64,000 bases of DNA from Anaspis maculata. Lineage: Eukaryota > Arthropoda > Insecta > Coleoptera > Scraptiidae. Shown here in pieces: positions 22,570 to 33,860 of this stretch. The notes under the pieces are model-generated. The model did no database searches. It was not told the DNA's origin and worked only from the letters and a program-made list of their open reading frames with translations. Numbering within the stretch: the stretch's first letter is position 1; every line of letters begins with the position of its first letter. Where the stretch lies: NCBI GenBank assembly GCA_949128115.1, contig OX421967.1, positions 22,708,635-22,772,634 of the forward strand. Reading direction: 5' to 3'. The position numbers and the translations under genes are program-made.

Positions 22570-23950
22570 ATTTCCAATCCCGACATTTTTGACGCATGCA
22601 TGCAGTCATTGCCAAAGGAAGAAGGAAGAACGCGCCAAGTATTGAGAAAAAATGCGGAATGCGATCATTTAGGTACTGGTGCTGTTACTCTACATGCAGA
22701 TTACCTTTATTCATAAGCAAGAGATAAAACAATAAATAATCATATTATTCTCGATTATTATATATCGTTTAATGAATATTCGTTTAAATTTTATTCGTAG
22801 GTCGAATATAAGCCGACTTAACAATAATCCGATACTTTTGACCGCCATCTTGTTTTCAGGATCCTGCAGGGAGCTTCCTCGAGACTCACTTTGGCTCTAG
22901 GCAGGACAGAAATACACTAGTGCCCGATTGCACAAAGGTGGTATCAAATTTTAGTTCGGTATTAAACACGGGATCAAATTTTCAAACTGGAATAAAATGC
23001 GATCCAGTTACTTCAAGGGGAGATTATAGTGGGAATACAAAATGTAGCTCCAGGTGATTATTCAGATACCAAAACACAGGTGAAACAACCATACTTTTGG
23101 CTTGTAGAACACATCTTAGCGGAACTGTCAAATTTTTTCTTTGCAATAAAAAATAAGCGACAAGTGCGTGTTGCCCCAAGTTTGTTTCTGCATACAAATA
23201 ATCATAAGGGGCTATATTTTGTATTCCCCTTATGGTCTTTGCTTGAAGTAATCGGATTTGCATTTCATTTAACTTTTAAACATTTGATCCCCTGTTTGGT
23301 ACCGAACTAAAATTTAATACCACGTTTCTGCAATCGGGCATAGTTATGTGCAGTCAGTGCATTGCAAAAAACTCGATTTTTTTTAGAATATAATCATTTA
23401 CTACTGGTGCTGTTACCCTACATAAGGAGTTTTTAGTGATTATCATGTTCATCAACAAAAGGTAAAACATTGATGTAATTGTTCCCATTTTATTTGTAGG
23501 TCAAATATCAAATATAAGCCGAATTATAATAAATAATTTCGATTTTTTTGTCGACCATTTTGTCTTCAGGGCCTTGTGTTGAACTTCCCGGTGGCTCAGT
23601 TTAGCCACCTGTCTAAATTGCCTTCAAAGGCCCTAAAAAACAATTGTACATCACATTAGGTGTTGTCAGTGCAGTCGAGAAAAAAACGTTACAAAATATT
23701 GGGAAAAAATGTAGTTCCCTCATTTACTGGTGCTGTTACCCTACATTATTTTTTTTAAATTATCTATGTTCCTTAACAAAAGGATGAACATAAATATAAC
23801 CGTTGAAATTTCATTCGTAGGTCAACTAAAGGCCGAGTTATAATTGATTCCGATATTTTTGAGCCGCCATTTTGTTTCCGGTGTCCTGCAGAAAACTTAC
23901 CAGAGACTCACTTTGGCCACCCTTCTTAAATGTCTCTAAGGGTCTCAAAG
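22570..23950 (+). repeat. three tandem ~300-bp repeats
   Basis: Copies at about 22570-22917, 23341-23640 and 23645-23950 share, in order, TACTGGTGCTGTTAC(T/C)CTACAT, TCGTAGGTC(G/A)A, AAGCCGA(C/A)TTA, GCC(A)TTTTGT(C/T)TTC and a CACTTTGGC-like end. Copies are diverged (about 70%). The first is separated from the second by the MITE at 22921-23340. No coding signal is visible. Confidence 0.75.
22921..23340. mobile_element. palindromic MITE, TSD TAG
   Basis: It begins TGCCCGATTGCACAAAGG and ends with the complement ...CGTTTCTGCAATCGGGCA, and matches itself inverted along most of its 420 bp. TAG lies at 22918-22920 and 23341-23343. It sits exactly between two units of the tandem ~300-bp repeat. 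A 3-bp duplication and long TIRs suggest PIF/Harbinger-like mobilisation; this is inference. Confidence 0.8.
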
Positions 23951-24992
23951 AACAAATTTGAAAGGGTGGCCAAACTTTTACAGGCATGGTAGCTCCCAAC
24001 TATAATAACACCAAGATTCATACGTACTAATCATAAAATTTGTGCCCCTGGGGTGGGTTGAAAATATTTCTATACCGTGTATTCACTCGAACTGAGTGCT
24101 TTGAAGTATTCCACGCCTCAATCCTCATTCTTCGTGCTTTCTACTTGACAACTGCAGATCGTATTGACGTTTGTCTATACTCTTTAGTCTGTATTTGCTG
24201 TTGTTTCGCCAAAGTAGCATGAAATTTGGTGCAATTCTAACAGGTGGCAGTTGAAAAAAAAAATTCGGGGCTTTCGCGCATCACTCCTCATCTAGTTATA
24301 CTCAATAAAATTATAAAACAGTTGAAGCTATCCACCCAATAATAAATTGTCATTCATATCAATTGGTAACATTGAAAAAAACGCTGCCGAACTGAGCACT
24401 TGAATTGGCTGGTTTCATCTGGAATTGTTGCTTCTAGATGTCAATATAAAGAAATGGACTTCATCAATGGCTTCGGCAGATACGAATTAGTGGATAATGA
24501 TATGCGGAAGATAAATTTATTCCTCTATTACACGGAAAAATTATAAAAACCCGATTTTTTTTTGACATTCCGAAGAATTTCAAATTTTTCATTATGAGGA
24601 ACAGTGCGTACATGGTGACAACTGGTGTGTCTCTTGTTGAGATTTGACGTAGAGTCGAATGATTACTTTTTGAGATGCGTGACAATCATTTTAATGGTGG
24701 TTTGCATGAGTTTCTGCAACTTCAATTTTCAAAGGAGCACCTAAGCCCCCCTAACCAAAATATGGCAAGACGCCATGTCTACATTTGAAAAGGGGACCAT
24801 GAAGACCACTCATACCAAATTTCATGCCTTTGTCACAAAAAGAACAGATTTTATTAAATTTGGTCACTAATCCCCGAACAATACTTGATTACCGCTGGTA
24901 ATTGCACATTTAAGCGAGTTACGTGTTTTCTTTTGCGAGAAATAGGATTTCAGCGGTTCAGATGACGTTCTGGTTATGCCCTGAAGTATATA
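23951..24992. other. no recognisable gene
   Basis: AT-rich sequence with short open frames only. Nothing could be matched to a family or paired as a repeat. Confidence 0.4.
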
Positions 24993-26476
24993 TACAGGGT
25001 GGTGAAAATTTCAATGCTCACCATTGGTATCTTGGAAACGGTAAGAGATACGAGGTCGGTTAAATTAGAAAAAAGTTGCGCATTTTTGTAGCGATTGAGA
25101 ATCTGAAAAGAAACTTTGAATATTTTGATTGGTTCACGGTTTATCACAAAAAAACTGAAAATTTTGGTATCAGAAATTACTTTTTATCTTTCCAACCATT
25201 CAAGCTATTTCAATCAAACTTGGTAGTTTTATGTTTTTGATCACTCCAAGTCGATCAACGTTGGTAGAAATTTTCCAGGCCTTCTAGATGTCAAATTATG
25301 ATAGTCAACTTTTGTTTTTCTTATGGCCGCCATATTAGATTTTTGCACAAATAGATAGAGAAAAAAATTAGCTTTTCGAATTAGTAACCAACATGTTATT
25401 TTTATGACATTTTAAGCGTCAAATTTTGAAATTCTCGTAAATTATTGACAAAATCGGGAATGCTTTGAAAAACAATTGAAATATTATCAATAGCAACAAC
25501 AAAAAAGTGACAGATGGTGTGCAATTGACGTATCACGTATCTAACTTCTTAATCGTGTTTTGTGCTTGTTTGTACCGGTAGTTCATAAATTGAATGGGTC
25601 AAGGGTGTCTGTGAGTTCAAAAACGTCTGTCGGAAATAGAATATCGTTCTTGTTAAAGTTTGACAAATTTATTAGAAAAGGAGCAAGGATTACCCTAGTT
25701 TCGACAGACGTTTCTGAATTCACAGGCACCCTTGACTCGTTTAATTTATGAGCTCTCGGTGCAAACAAGCACAAAACACGATTAAGAAGTTACGGCTCGA
25801 TACCAAGTTGGGGCTGAGACCGCCGTAAGTGCCGTTACCATAGCAACGGCGGATACCAACCAATCAGACCGCGCTGTATTTGGCGAGTTACGCCGTCACA
25901 AACTTCGCGCCTGCAACTTGGTATCGGGCCCTTAGATACGTCAATTGAACACAATCTGTCTTTTTTTTGTTGTTACTATTGATAATATTTCAATTGTTTT
26001 TCAAAGCATTCCCGATTTTGTCAATAATTGACGAAAATTTCAAAATTTGACGCTAAAAATGTCAAAAAAAGAACATGTTGGTTACTAATTCGGAAAGCTA
26101 ATTTTTCTCTCTATTTATTAGTGCAAAAATCCAATATGGCGGTCATAAGAAAAACAAAAGTTGACTATCATAATTTGACATCTAGAAGGCCTGGAAAATT
26201 TCTACCAACGTTGATCGACTCGGAGTGATCAAAAACATAAAACTACCAAGTTTGATTGAAATAACTTGAATGGTTGGGAAGATAAAAAATAATTTCTGAA
26301 ATCAAAATTTTCAGTTTTTTCGTGATAAACCGTGAATTAATCAAAATATTCATAGTTTCTTTTCAGATTCTCAATCGCCACAAAAATGCGCAACTTTTTT
26401 CTAATTTAACCGACCTCGTATCTCTTACCGTTTCCAAGATACCAATGGTGAGCATCGAAATTTTCACCACCCTGTA
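24993..26476. mobile_element. 1.48-kb palindromic element, TACAGGGTGG ends
   Basis: It starts TACAGGGTGGTGAAAATTTC and ends with its complement ...CACCACCCTGTA. The arms 24993-25556 and about 25935-26476 are close inverted copies. The centre (25557-25785) is a second palindrome from TTTTGTGCTTGTTTG to CAAACAAGCACAAAA. One arm is interrupted by the 139-bp element at 25793-25931. There is no protein-coding signature. Transcription through it would give a very long hairpin RNA. Confidence 0.85.
25793..25931. mobile_element. PIF/Harbinger-like MITE, TSD TTA
   Basis: It starts CGGCTCGATACCAAGTTG and ends CAACTTGGTATCGGGCCC, flanked by TTA (25790-25792, 25932-25934). The opposite palindrome arm (about 25524-25557) carries the uninterrupted site, reading TATCTAACTTCTTAATCGTG, which proves the insertion. 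139 bp, no coding content. Confidence 0.88.
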
Positions 26477-26902
26477 TACCAACAGCTCTGAACTAACAAT
26501 ATAGCTCTAATGTGACAAAAGCGAGGATACAATTTTCGGACTTGTTGCAGCAAACATGATATACTTTGACAGCGCCGCAAGAAAAATGCTCAAATGGGAT
26601 TTTCGGGGATTTTAAGTACATGGTAGAGGATGAAATTCTGAATCGATAACAGCTATAAAATTTCATGAAATTATTTTTTCAACCCCAAAACCTATCTTTA
26701 CTGCACTACATAGTCTTACGATCGTAGAAAATATCATTAGATAAATCTACAGAGGATCATTATATGCACTATTATTTTTCTCAGAGATATTATTAAGTAT
26801 ACAGTTTTCGGAAATAGAGGTATTATTGCTCAACGATCATCTGAACAACAACTCCACCATCCCTGCCTGCCTACTTTTAGTGACTGCCTACTACAATCAT
26901 AT
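26477..26902. other. no recognisable gene
   Basis: AT-rich. Nothing was matched. Confidence 0.4.
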
Positions 26903-27331
26903 TGTTACGGATTTTGCGTTTAGGTTCAGTTATAATTGTGACGATCGTACTACTCGCTGATGTTGCTATCGCTCTGAATTGAATGCTGGTCCGTAGGCCG
27001 AGAATCGGTGCTTTATATAGCTCCGATTATTGTTCTGGAATCTTTTACCCGTCCTCCAGCAAATTCCACAATGACCCGGCATACGGTTTCGAAGGTGACT
27101 CCTGATATTTCGACAGACCTTCCCTGGATATTGTATTCACTTTTTGACTCACTTCACTTTTTGTTTTCACTTCCAGGTCAGTTTCCTTTCATTCCACGAA
27201 TAGCCGAATTCCTACTTACTAGTCGGCAAGTAGAACACTGAACCACTATTTTAGCCTATGCTGCAAAAAGCACAGCTGCATTCTACATTATCATAATCAA
27301 ACTTTACGACCACACGGACAACCCTGTAACA
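26903..27331 (+). repeat. candidate solo LTR (TGTTAC...GTAACA)
   Basis: Starts TGTTACGGATTTTGCG and ends CCCTGTAACA, with a 6-bp terminal inverted repeat and a TATA-like TTTATATAG at about 27011. Its first ~50 bp match the minus strand at 33239-33185, consistent with a Ty3/Gypsy or Copia LTR family. No target duplication was found, so the left or right junction may be rearranged. Confidence 0.55.
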
Positions 27332-27417
27332 CCTCTCGAACGCCGGTCTGAGTGTGAAATTTTAATTAAACGAAAACCGGGTGCTCTGGCAAACGGTAAG
27401 GGTTATGGGTATGTGCA

Positions 27418-27433
27418 AACACACACACACAGA
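27418..27433 (+). repeat. CA microsatellite
   Basis: A short (CA)n run. The rest of 27332-27673 shows nothing. Confidence 0.8.
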
Positions 27434-27675
27434 GCCACAGACACAAAAGTGAGTGACACATTAAGGCATTAATGGCAAAGGTTGGGAGATCACTGTTCAA
27501 ATTAAGCGCTGCATAATTCAGGTGAGTTGGGGTAGGAGCGAGGTATATCTCTACCTATAATGAGGGGAGTTCAAATAAAGGTTTGCGGGACAAACGGGTG
27601 ATGTATAATTCCCGCTTGTTTAAATATTGCCCAGTCCCAGTGCAAAGTATAACGAGAGGCTCCTTTGCTTTTGTA

Positions 27676-27806
27676 CCGGGTGTTTATAAACGACTGTGAT
27701 CGCATCGCCTTTGGAATCCGCTTTCGATCACTACAATTGCGTCTGTTACTCCGTTTTTCGGCCTGACCCATGCCTGCCGCGATCACAGTTTCTTATAAAC
27801 ACCCCG
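27676..27806 (-). mobile_element. 131-bp MITE, copy 1 (TSD TA)
   Basis: CCGGGTGTTTATAA at the left and TTATAAACACCCCG at the right, with TA on both sides. It matches 56239-56369 inverted, with four differences in 131 bp (about 97%). The length is identical, so the family is young. Confidence 0.9.
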
Positions 27807-28150
27807 TATATATATACCGGCATCAGGTAACATAAGGGGTTAGGTATAATTGTATCAGATTATATATTACAGGTCATTATTAATGCACGCGGTAACAGGT
27901 AGGAGTTTAGTTTGATGCGAGCGGGCTTATAAACGCGTGCAAATTGCACGTAAAAACTAAATTAGCGCCAGTTGGAGAGAGATTGATCGATTTAGTGTGT
28001 TTGTTTTAGTGTCGAGTAAATACACGGTTAATGCTCTCGGCATCAAAGCCGGATTTGCGTAGCTATAAGCAAGCGAAAATCTGTACGAAGACGATTGGAG
28101 CTTAGTTCCAATGGAACTCGAATACTAATCAGTTGAATGATGCTGATTTA

Positions 28151-28593
28151 GGTTCGGGTCAGTTGAATTGTGTTAACAGAATATTGATTATCATCACCTT
28201 AGTGAGAAGATTTGAAGAAGAATTATTAATTTGGAAACTGGAGAAAACTGCATTATTTTCAATTATAGATCATTTTAGATACTCAACTAAAAAGAGAAAA
28301 TATTGACAAGTGTCAATTTTTTCTCTAACCAAATCCTTCGAAACCCTACATAAACACGACAAAAAAAAAATGAATTTATCTACTTTGCATTACTAATGGA
28401 TTTATTATTACATCGAAAACAGTGCTCTGATGAAGCATTATTATTAAACTGTTATATTTTCACTTTTGAGTTGAGTATCTAAAATGATCTATAATTGAAA
28501 ATAATGCAATTTCCAAATTAATAATTCTTCTTCAGATCTTCTCACCAACGTGATGATAATCAATATTCTGTTAACACTAACTGATACCGGTCT
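28151..28593. repeat. inverted repeat, ~130-bp arms
   Basis: Left arm from GTGTTAACAGAATATTGATT to TATAGATCATTTTAGATACTC. Right arm is the complement, ending CAATATTCTGTTAACAC. The loop is about 175 bp. 27809-28150 holds nothing recognisable. Confidence 0.8.
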
Positions 28594-29081
28594 AATTGTT
28601 GGCGTTTAAATTGACAAAAGTTGAATTATAAAATTTCTTGTAATTACTTCAATCATTCCGATAGATTTCCCAATCAAAAAGAGCTCGGCAAGACTTCAGT
28701 ACTCAATCAATAACAGAAATTTTGATTTTAATCGATGACACCTGTCGAACAACTGTCGACAACTGTCGGCTGTTCCTGTCAAGAATGAGAAAATTACCGA
28801 AATTAACTTTGCAAATTGCAAGTATGGAGTGGATGTAGTTCACCTTTCACAAGTTCCGCAAAATTCTTGTTCCAGTACGATGTCCTGAGCAGTGAAATCA
28901 AGTAATAGCCCAGGAATATTAGACAAAAATAGCACAAAACCCGGAACAAAATCCGAACCGATTTTTTTCTGTTTTATATCATTCTGTAACATGTCCTGAA
29001 CATACCGAAGAAAATCCCGCACTGTAACCCATCTGCGTTACAAGATATTGGCGAAAGAGGGCGCACCACCCCGTTTTCATG

Positions 29082-30192
29082 TAGGGAACCTGATTATCAC
29101 GTGACCGGCCGGCCGGCGTAAGGGAAGCGCATTCTGGCGAACCGTTTGTTTACTCACAGGCCTCGCGGAGTCAAGGACTGACAGCTGTCGGCATCGCGGA
29201 AGGCCATAGGCGTCCGTCCCAACGGGCTGTAGCTGTCACGAACGTCAGATGTGTTCATTTTGGTACCCAGAGCCTGTCCAGAGCCATTTGTATGTAAGCA
29301 AATGTGCAGAGCAAGTATCCATCACCTGCTGTTGTGTTTGATGGATACAGCGACCAACCCGCAGCACCAAAGAAGAAGAACAGAGACGACGTGCTGCTAG
29401 AAAGTCTTGTCCAAATATGGTTTTCGGTGAGCAGACAACAGCAACCGCCTCAGAGGAGTTTTGAAGCTACGATCTAAACAAATTTGGGTTTATGGACATG
29501 CTGAGATTGCTGGGGACGCGCTTCGAGCAGAAAGGAGTAGGAGTTAGGCAGGCACCTAACGCTGCCGACTTCGTAATCGTCAATACAGCCCCAGAAGTGG
29601 CATCATCAGGAAGCACTGCCATCATCATCGACAACACCGTCTCCACGTAATGCTCATTGCCCTCGCCCATCTCGGTGACCGTGTCCTCATGCTGCAATCT
29701 GACACCAGTAAGATACAGCGCAGATTGCTGGCATGGAAGACATTGTTAGCACATGCTGTATCTTGGTGTGACAAGACAAGGGCGTTGTATGGAAAGGGGA
29801 AGAAAAAGACGTACTCCTAAGGCGTAAGGCGAGCACTGCAATTTACAGCAAGTCAAAACATTCGAAGACCTGGAAGACCATGAAGCACACCCGAGAAAGT
29901 TCGATAAAATTGACTGGTGGGTTCTCATGGTCCAAGGACTCACTGAACCAGAAATCAACTTCAGGCGAATTTGTTCCCGGTATTTATGGTATAAAGTCTA
30001 CATAGATTGACTGGGCTAGCTAATGTGAGACAGAATGACAGCAACAGCACCGGACCCCGCAAATTTCCTGCTTGCTCCGCTCATGGTCAACTTTGACAAA
30101 TAGCTGAATTTTATCCCCTCCCATCGGCCCCTAGTAACGGATGATTGCGTAACTCTTGTACAGCCAAAGCTGTCGATAATCTAGCAACCCTA
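29082..30192 (+). mobile_element. 1.1-kb TIR element with 8-bp TSD TTTTCATG
   Basis: Ends TAGGGAACCTGATTATC and (complement of right end) TAGGGTTGCTAGATTATC. TTTTCATG is duplicated at 29074-29081 and 30193-30200. The opposite arm (about 34330-34345) has the unoccupied site with a single TTTTCATG-equivalent. An 8-bp duplication points to hAT-like (or P-like) mobilisation, but no hAT transposase is visible. The interior carries the nuclease-like fragment at 29480-29760. Confidence 0.85.
29480..29765 (+). pseudogene. fragment resembling a PIN/FEN-like nuclease domain of transposon-encoded proteins
   Basis: One frame reads FVIVNTAPEVASSGSTAIII and the next, after a shift, HVMLIALAHLGDRVLML. This resembles an acidic-residue nuclease fold ('ADTLIV...TDLLVLL') I associate with uncharacterised insect and cnidarian transposon proteins. 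The key D-T-D motif is degraded (DNTVS). Stops and frameshifts make it inactive. Family assignment is tentative and from memory of the motif style only. Confidence 0.35.
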
Positions 30193-30520
30193 TTTTCATG
30201 GGTTTTTTCAATTATAACCCAGAAAATGCAAAAATCATACAGATTTTTTTAATCAGTGCTACACTGTAACATGCCGTGGACATATTCTGAGAATTTCATC
30301 GAACCACCTCTTGCGGTCTTGGAGATATGGCCAATTTTTGTTGATATACTCACTTTTTCCTGGTTTTCTCAATAGTATCCCAATAAATGCTGGAATTATG
30401 AGGATTTATTCAACCAATAGCACTGGCACCTCCACTGCCACTGCACGAGGTATCTTATTTCATAAATCGTAAAAGTCATAGTCATAGTCATAAAAAATGG
30501 TGGCCAAGAAGAAGCAAAAT

Positions 30521-32017
30521 AAACTGCTCAACAATTGAAGTGGTCCACTCGAAAATTTCACCCGATTTCAGATACAAATATCTCGGAAAAAAATCGACCG
30601 ATTCTCAAAAGTGCAGTGTTTTTGGATAGCTTATTCTTTTCACTATAAGGTGCCACAATAGACCAAACAATTGATAACATAATGCATGATATACAGGGCG
30701 ACAACGAAAAGAGTTTCAAAATGCTTCAATTTAAAGCACGTCCCACTTTTGTAAAAAAAATCGCCGAGTCTTTCTGATTACATTTTTATGAAGTGCACAT
30801 CAATGGCTCGGAACGGTTATTCAAATTTCCGCCTATCTTCTTTGGTTACAGGGTGATGCAAGAAAAACAACTTTTTGTTTTTGTAGTGGTAACTTTTTTG
30901 TTTGTTAACCGATTTCCACAATTTGGAGCTTATGTTGAAGCGAAGACCTCAGATAGAAGGGATTGATCAACAGAATTGAATCAACACATAATTTCAAAAA
31001 AGGGGGCTGCACCAAATGTTACCTAGGCATGAAATAAGGCCGGAATCCGATTCGGGGAAATTTTTCAAGAAGAATCAACTTGTCGTTGAAGAAACCACTC
31101 ATTACGAACATTTTAAGATCAGTCTCGCTTATTTGGGGCAACAATTAACGACGGAAAACCCAAATTAGGACTGCATGTTTTCACAGGAGAACCGATGCTC
31201 TTGCTTACCTGAAAATACACGTAACCTATGTTTCGAGAATCACTGATCGAGTTTCCTTCAGGATTTGGAGAGTCAACAGAGGGTCGACAGAAACAGTCAA
31301 AAGTAACAATAAGTACGTGTGTTTGCAGGTAAGCAAAGGCATCAGTTCTCCTGTGAAAACATGCAGTCATAATTTGGGTTTTCCGTCGTTAATTGTGGCC
31401 CCATATAAGCTAGACTGATCTTAAAATATTCGTAATGAGTGGTTCTTCCAACGACAAGTTGATTCTTGTTGAAAAATTCCCCCAAATCGGATCTCGGCCT
31501 TATTTCATGCTTGGGTCACATTTGATGCAACCCCCTTTTTTAAAATTATGTGTTAATTCAATTCTGTTAATCGATTCCTCTTAACTGAGGTCTTCGCTTC
31601 AACATAAGCTCCAAATTGTGAAAATCGGTTAACCAACAAAAAAGTTACCACTACAAAAACAAAAAGTTGTTTCATTTTACATCACCCTGTAACCAAAGAA
31701 GATAGGCGGGGATTTTGAAAACTGTTCCGAGCCATGGATGTGCACTTCTTAAAAATGTAATCAGGAAGACTCGGCGATTTTTTTGGTAGAACTGGGACGT
31801 GCTTTAAAATGAAACACTTTTACACTCCTTTCGTTGTCGTTCTGTACATCATGCACTATGTATTCAATTGTTTGGTCTATTGTTGAACCTTATAGTGGAA
31901 AGAATAAGCTATCCAAAAACACTGCACTTTTTAGAATCGGTCAATTTTTTTCCGAGATATTCGTATTTGAAATCGGGCGGAATTTTCGAGTGGACCACTT
32001 CAATTGTTGAGCAGTTT
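30521..32017. mobile_element. 1.5-kb palindrome with nested TACAGGG pairs
   Basis: Left end AAACTGCTCAACAATTGAAG and right end CTTCAATTGTTGAGCAGTTT are exact complements, and the arms pair throughout to a centre near 31265. Inside are TACAGGGCG (30692) with its partner ending 31846, and TACAGGGTG (30847) with its partner ending 31691. It may be one long palindrome or successive insertions at related ends. The open frame across the right arm (31909-32286, minus) has no recognisable domain. Confidence 0.85.
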
Positions 32018-32460
32018 AGTAATTTTTCAACATGTGTGACATCTTTACACTCGTAACTGACCACAAAACCCTTGATCTGCATGATGTATTCCCACATTTT
32101 GGAATGATTTAGCCCATTTGTTTTGACTGACATAATCTCCTCTCGCCAGTCATTAATATCTACCATCGCACCTCGAAAAATGGACCATAAATCGGTAGAA
32201 ACTGAATTTGTTGTGAGAAGGAAATATTTCAAAGGTGAAAATATGTGGAAGATTTGGGCTTTTGTGTTTTTGCCTTCTTCAATCAAGTCGGGATGTAAAA
32301 TAAAATAAGGCCTGTAAACGACATAAAGCGACGGACCGATTCGCGAGATTGGAAAATGGATTATATTATACTTAATTCACTATATGGTGCAATTTTCTCT
32401 AGGTGGAAATGACAAAAATGCTAAGCGAGCTCGTATACTTCGGTCTCAAGTAGGTATCCA
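32018..32460. other. no recognisable gene
   Basis: AT-rich flank of the palindrome, with no domain in any frame. Confidence 0.4.
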
Positions 32461-32477
32461 AATACGAGGCCGAAAGC

Positions 32478-32835
32478 GACTGTTACATATGTGGAGAAGA
32501 AGCCGATCCCGATAAGGTGCTCAAACAAGCGAAGAAGTCCAAAAGGCAAAAATATCATTCAGTGAAGATAAAGAACTGGACAATGTCAACCTCGTCAAAC
32601 AAGTTGCATTAGAAAGGATGGATGAGTTAAGCAGCAGAGTCCTAGTCCGCCTAGGGGATAACTCGGCTTCGCCTGCTACTGATGGACGATGGACGCTATC
32701 ACAAAGAATGCCTTGACTTGGTTCACCATCAACCATAATGTTCGCGACAAAGGCAAACCAGCTGATCTGGTGAAGCAGGAAGCTTTTCTGCAAGTTTGTA
32801 ATTTCATGGAAGAGAGGGAGGAATGAAATGAGAAA
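32478..32835 (+). pseudogene. cysteine-rich N-terminal piece of an unknown transposon-type protein
   Basis: Frames give CYICGEEADPDKVLKQ, then after a shift ELDNVNLVKQVALERMDELS, then YHKECL followed by TWFTINHNVRDKGKPADLV and KQEAFLQVCNFME. The C-x2-C start and YHxxC block are the order seen in a class of uncharacterised proteins abundant in invertebrate genomes. At least two frameshifts break it. It lies on the same strand as the nuclease-like fragment at 29.5 kb; a shared origin is possible but unproven. Confidence 0.4.
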
Positions 32836-33099
32836 ATCAGGTTTATCGATACTACACTACTGCGACAAAAATACTGTTTCGAGCGGCGATTCTGGATAAC
32901 ACGCGATCTTTCTGAACTCTTCCCGTTGGATCGCAGTATACAAGTACGTTCTGGTGTGTTCCAGAGCGCGCGTGTGGGCTTTTTCCCGTAAAACTTTATG
33001 GAGACTTCAGCAGTGGGTCAAGCCACATTTGTCCATTTTGGCGGCGGTGCCACATACCAGAACACACGGGAAGCACGCGAAAGGTCTGGTCACTTCCTC

Positions 33100-33239
33100 A
33101 AGCGAAGTAGTAATCGGCTATATTCCTAAGTAAATAATAATTGTTGGCGTCTATTTATTGTAGTACGCAGTAATAAACAGTGTGTGTTTTAAAACGATCG
33201 TCTCAATTATAATCGAACCCGTACGCGAAATACGTAACA
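33100..33239 (-). repeat. LTR-like end, inverted relative to 26903
   Basis: On minus it starts TGTTACGTATTTCGCG and shares TTATAATTG(T/A)GACGATCGT with the start of 26903-27331. The far end could not be found. 32836-33099 holds an inverted CCAGAACACAC(G)-type repeat but no gene. Confidence 0.45.
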
Positions 33240-33399
33240 ATACTAAGAAATAAAATTAGAACTGCACTCTATGACTTAAATACTCATAAGATTAGTGAAG
33301 GTCATAATTACCTAGATACGGCTAAGTCCATTTAATATTTGCACGGAGAAGACGACTAACTATCTGCGATCTAGTCATAACAGCTCGTAGGCCACGATC

Positions 33400-33860
33400 T
33401 TTTGTGTCTCCTTTGCTGCTTGGGATCGGACTTCATTTTCACAGACATTATGCATCACGTGATGTCGTAGACATCCTTCACACACAGTGTTGGATTTTCG
33501 GCATCTTGCTCGGAAGTTCAAAAGTGTGAGCATTTGCTCATGTGTGCATGCACCTGGTGAAGAAATTGCACGTCACCTCTATGATTCAATTTTCTTTTGA
33601 CAATGATGATGTTAATGTGCGTATCAAGGCCGGTCATGGGACGTTTTGTAAAACGGCTGATATCAAGGTGTTCGCTTCTGGCAAATTTGGGGCTGAAGTA
33701 ACCAAGGGAGTGCCTCGTCTAGATTGAAGTATAGGATTCTGATTGGGATACCATGTTGGAGGCTTAACGTATTCCTTTTCTGTAGTATGAAAAACCACCA
33801 TTCGACGGCCTGTGTGCAATTACAATTCGGAACGTTCAGTCAACTCTGGATCTAACAGAT
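33400..33860 (-). pseudogene. possible piggyBac-like transposase C-terminal remnant
   Basis: On minus, GLDTHINIIIVKRKLNHRG and FLHQVHAHM are followed in another frame by ARCRKSNTVCEGCLRHHVM and HNVC. A variable region, then a C-x..C-x2-C...C cluster, resembles the cysteine-rich tail of piggyBac transposases. Stops and shifts make it dead. No TTAA-flanked ends were seen. Confidence 0.35.

Larger units (their letters stand above)
28600..30410 (+). repeat. left arm of a large inverted duplication
   Basis: Three blocks occur here in order (about 28608-28650, 28877-29081, 30201-30410). They recur inverted and in reverse order at 35071-35025, 34500-34340 and 34330-34100. A 1.1-kb element (29082-30192) splits the second and third blocks on this arm only. 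Within each arm the second and third blocks are themselves related, so the unit is an internally duplicated repeat. Confidence 0.75.

Noticed and set aside
31909..32286. 125-codon minus-strand frame as a gene
   Set aside because: Starts outside and ends inside the 1.5-kb palindrome; no domain.
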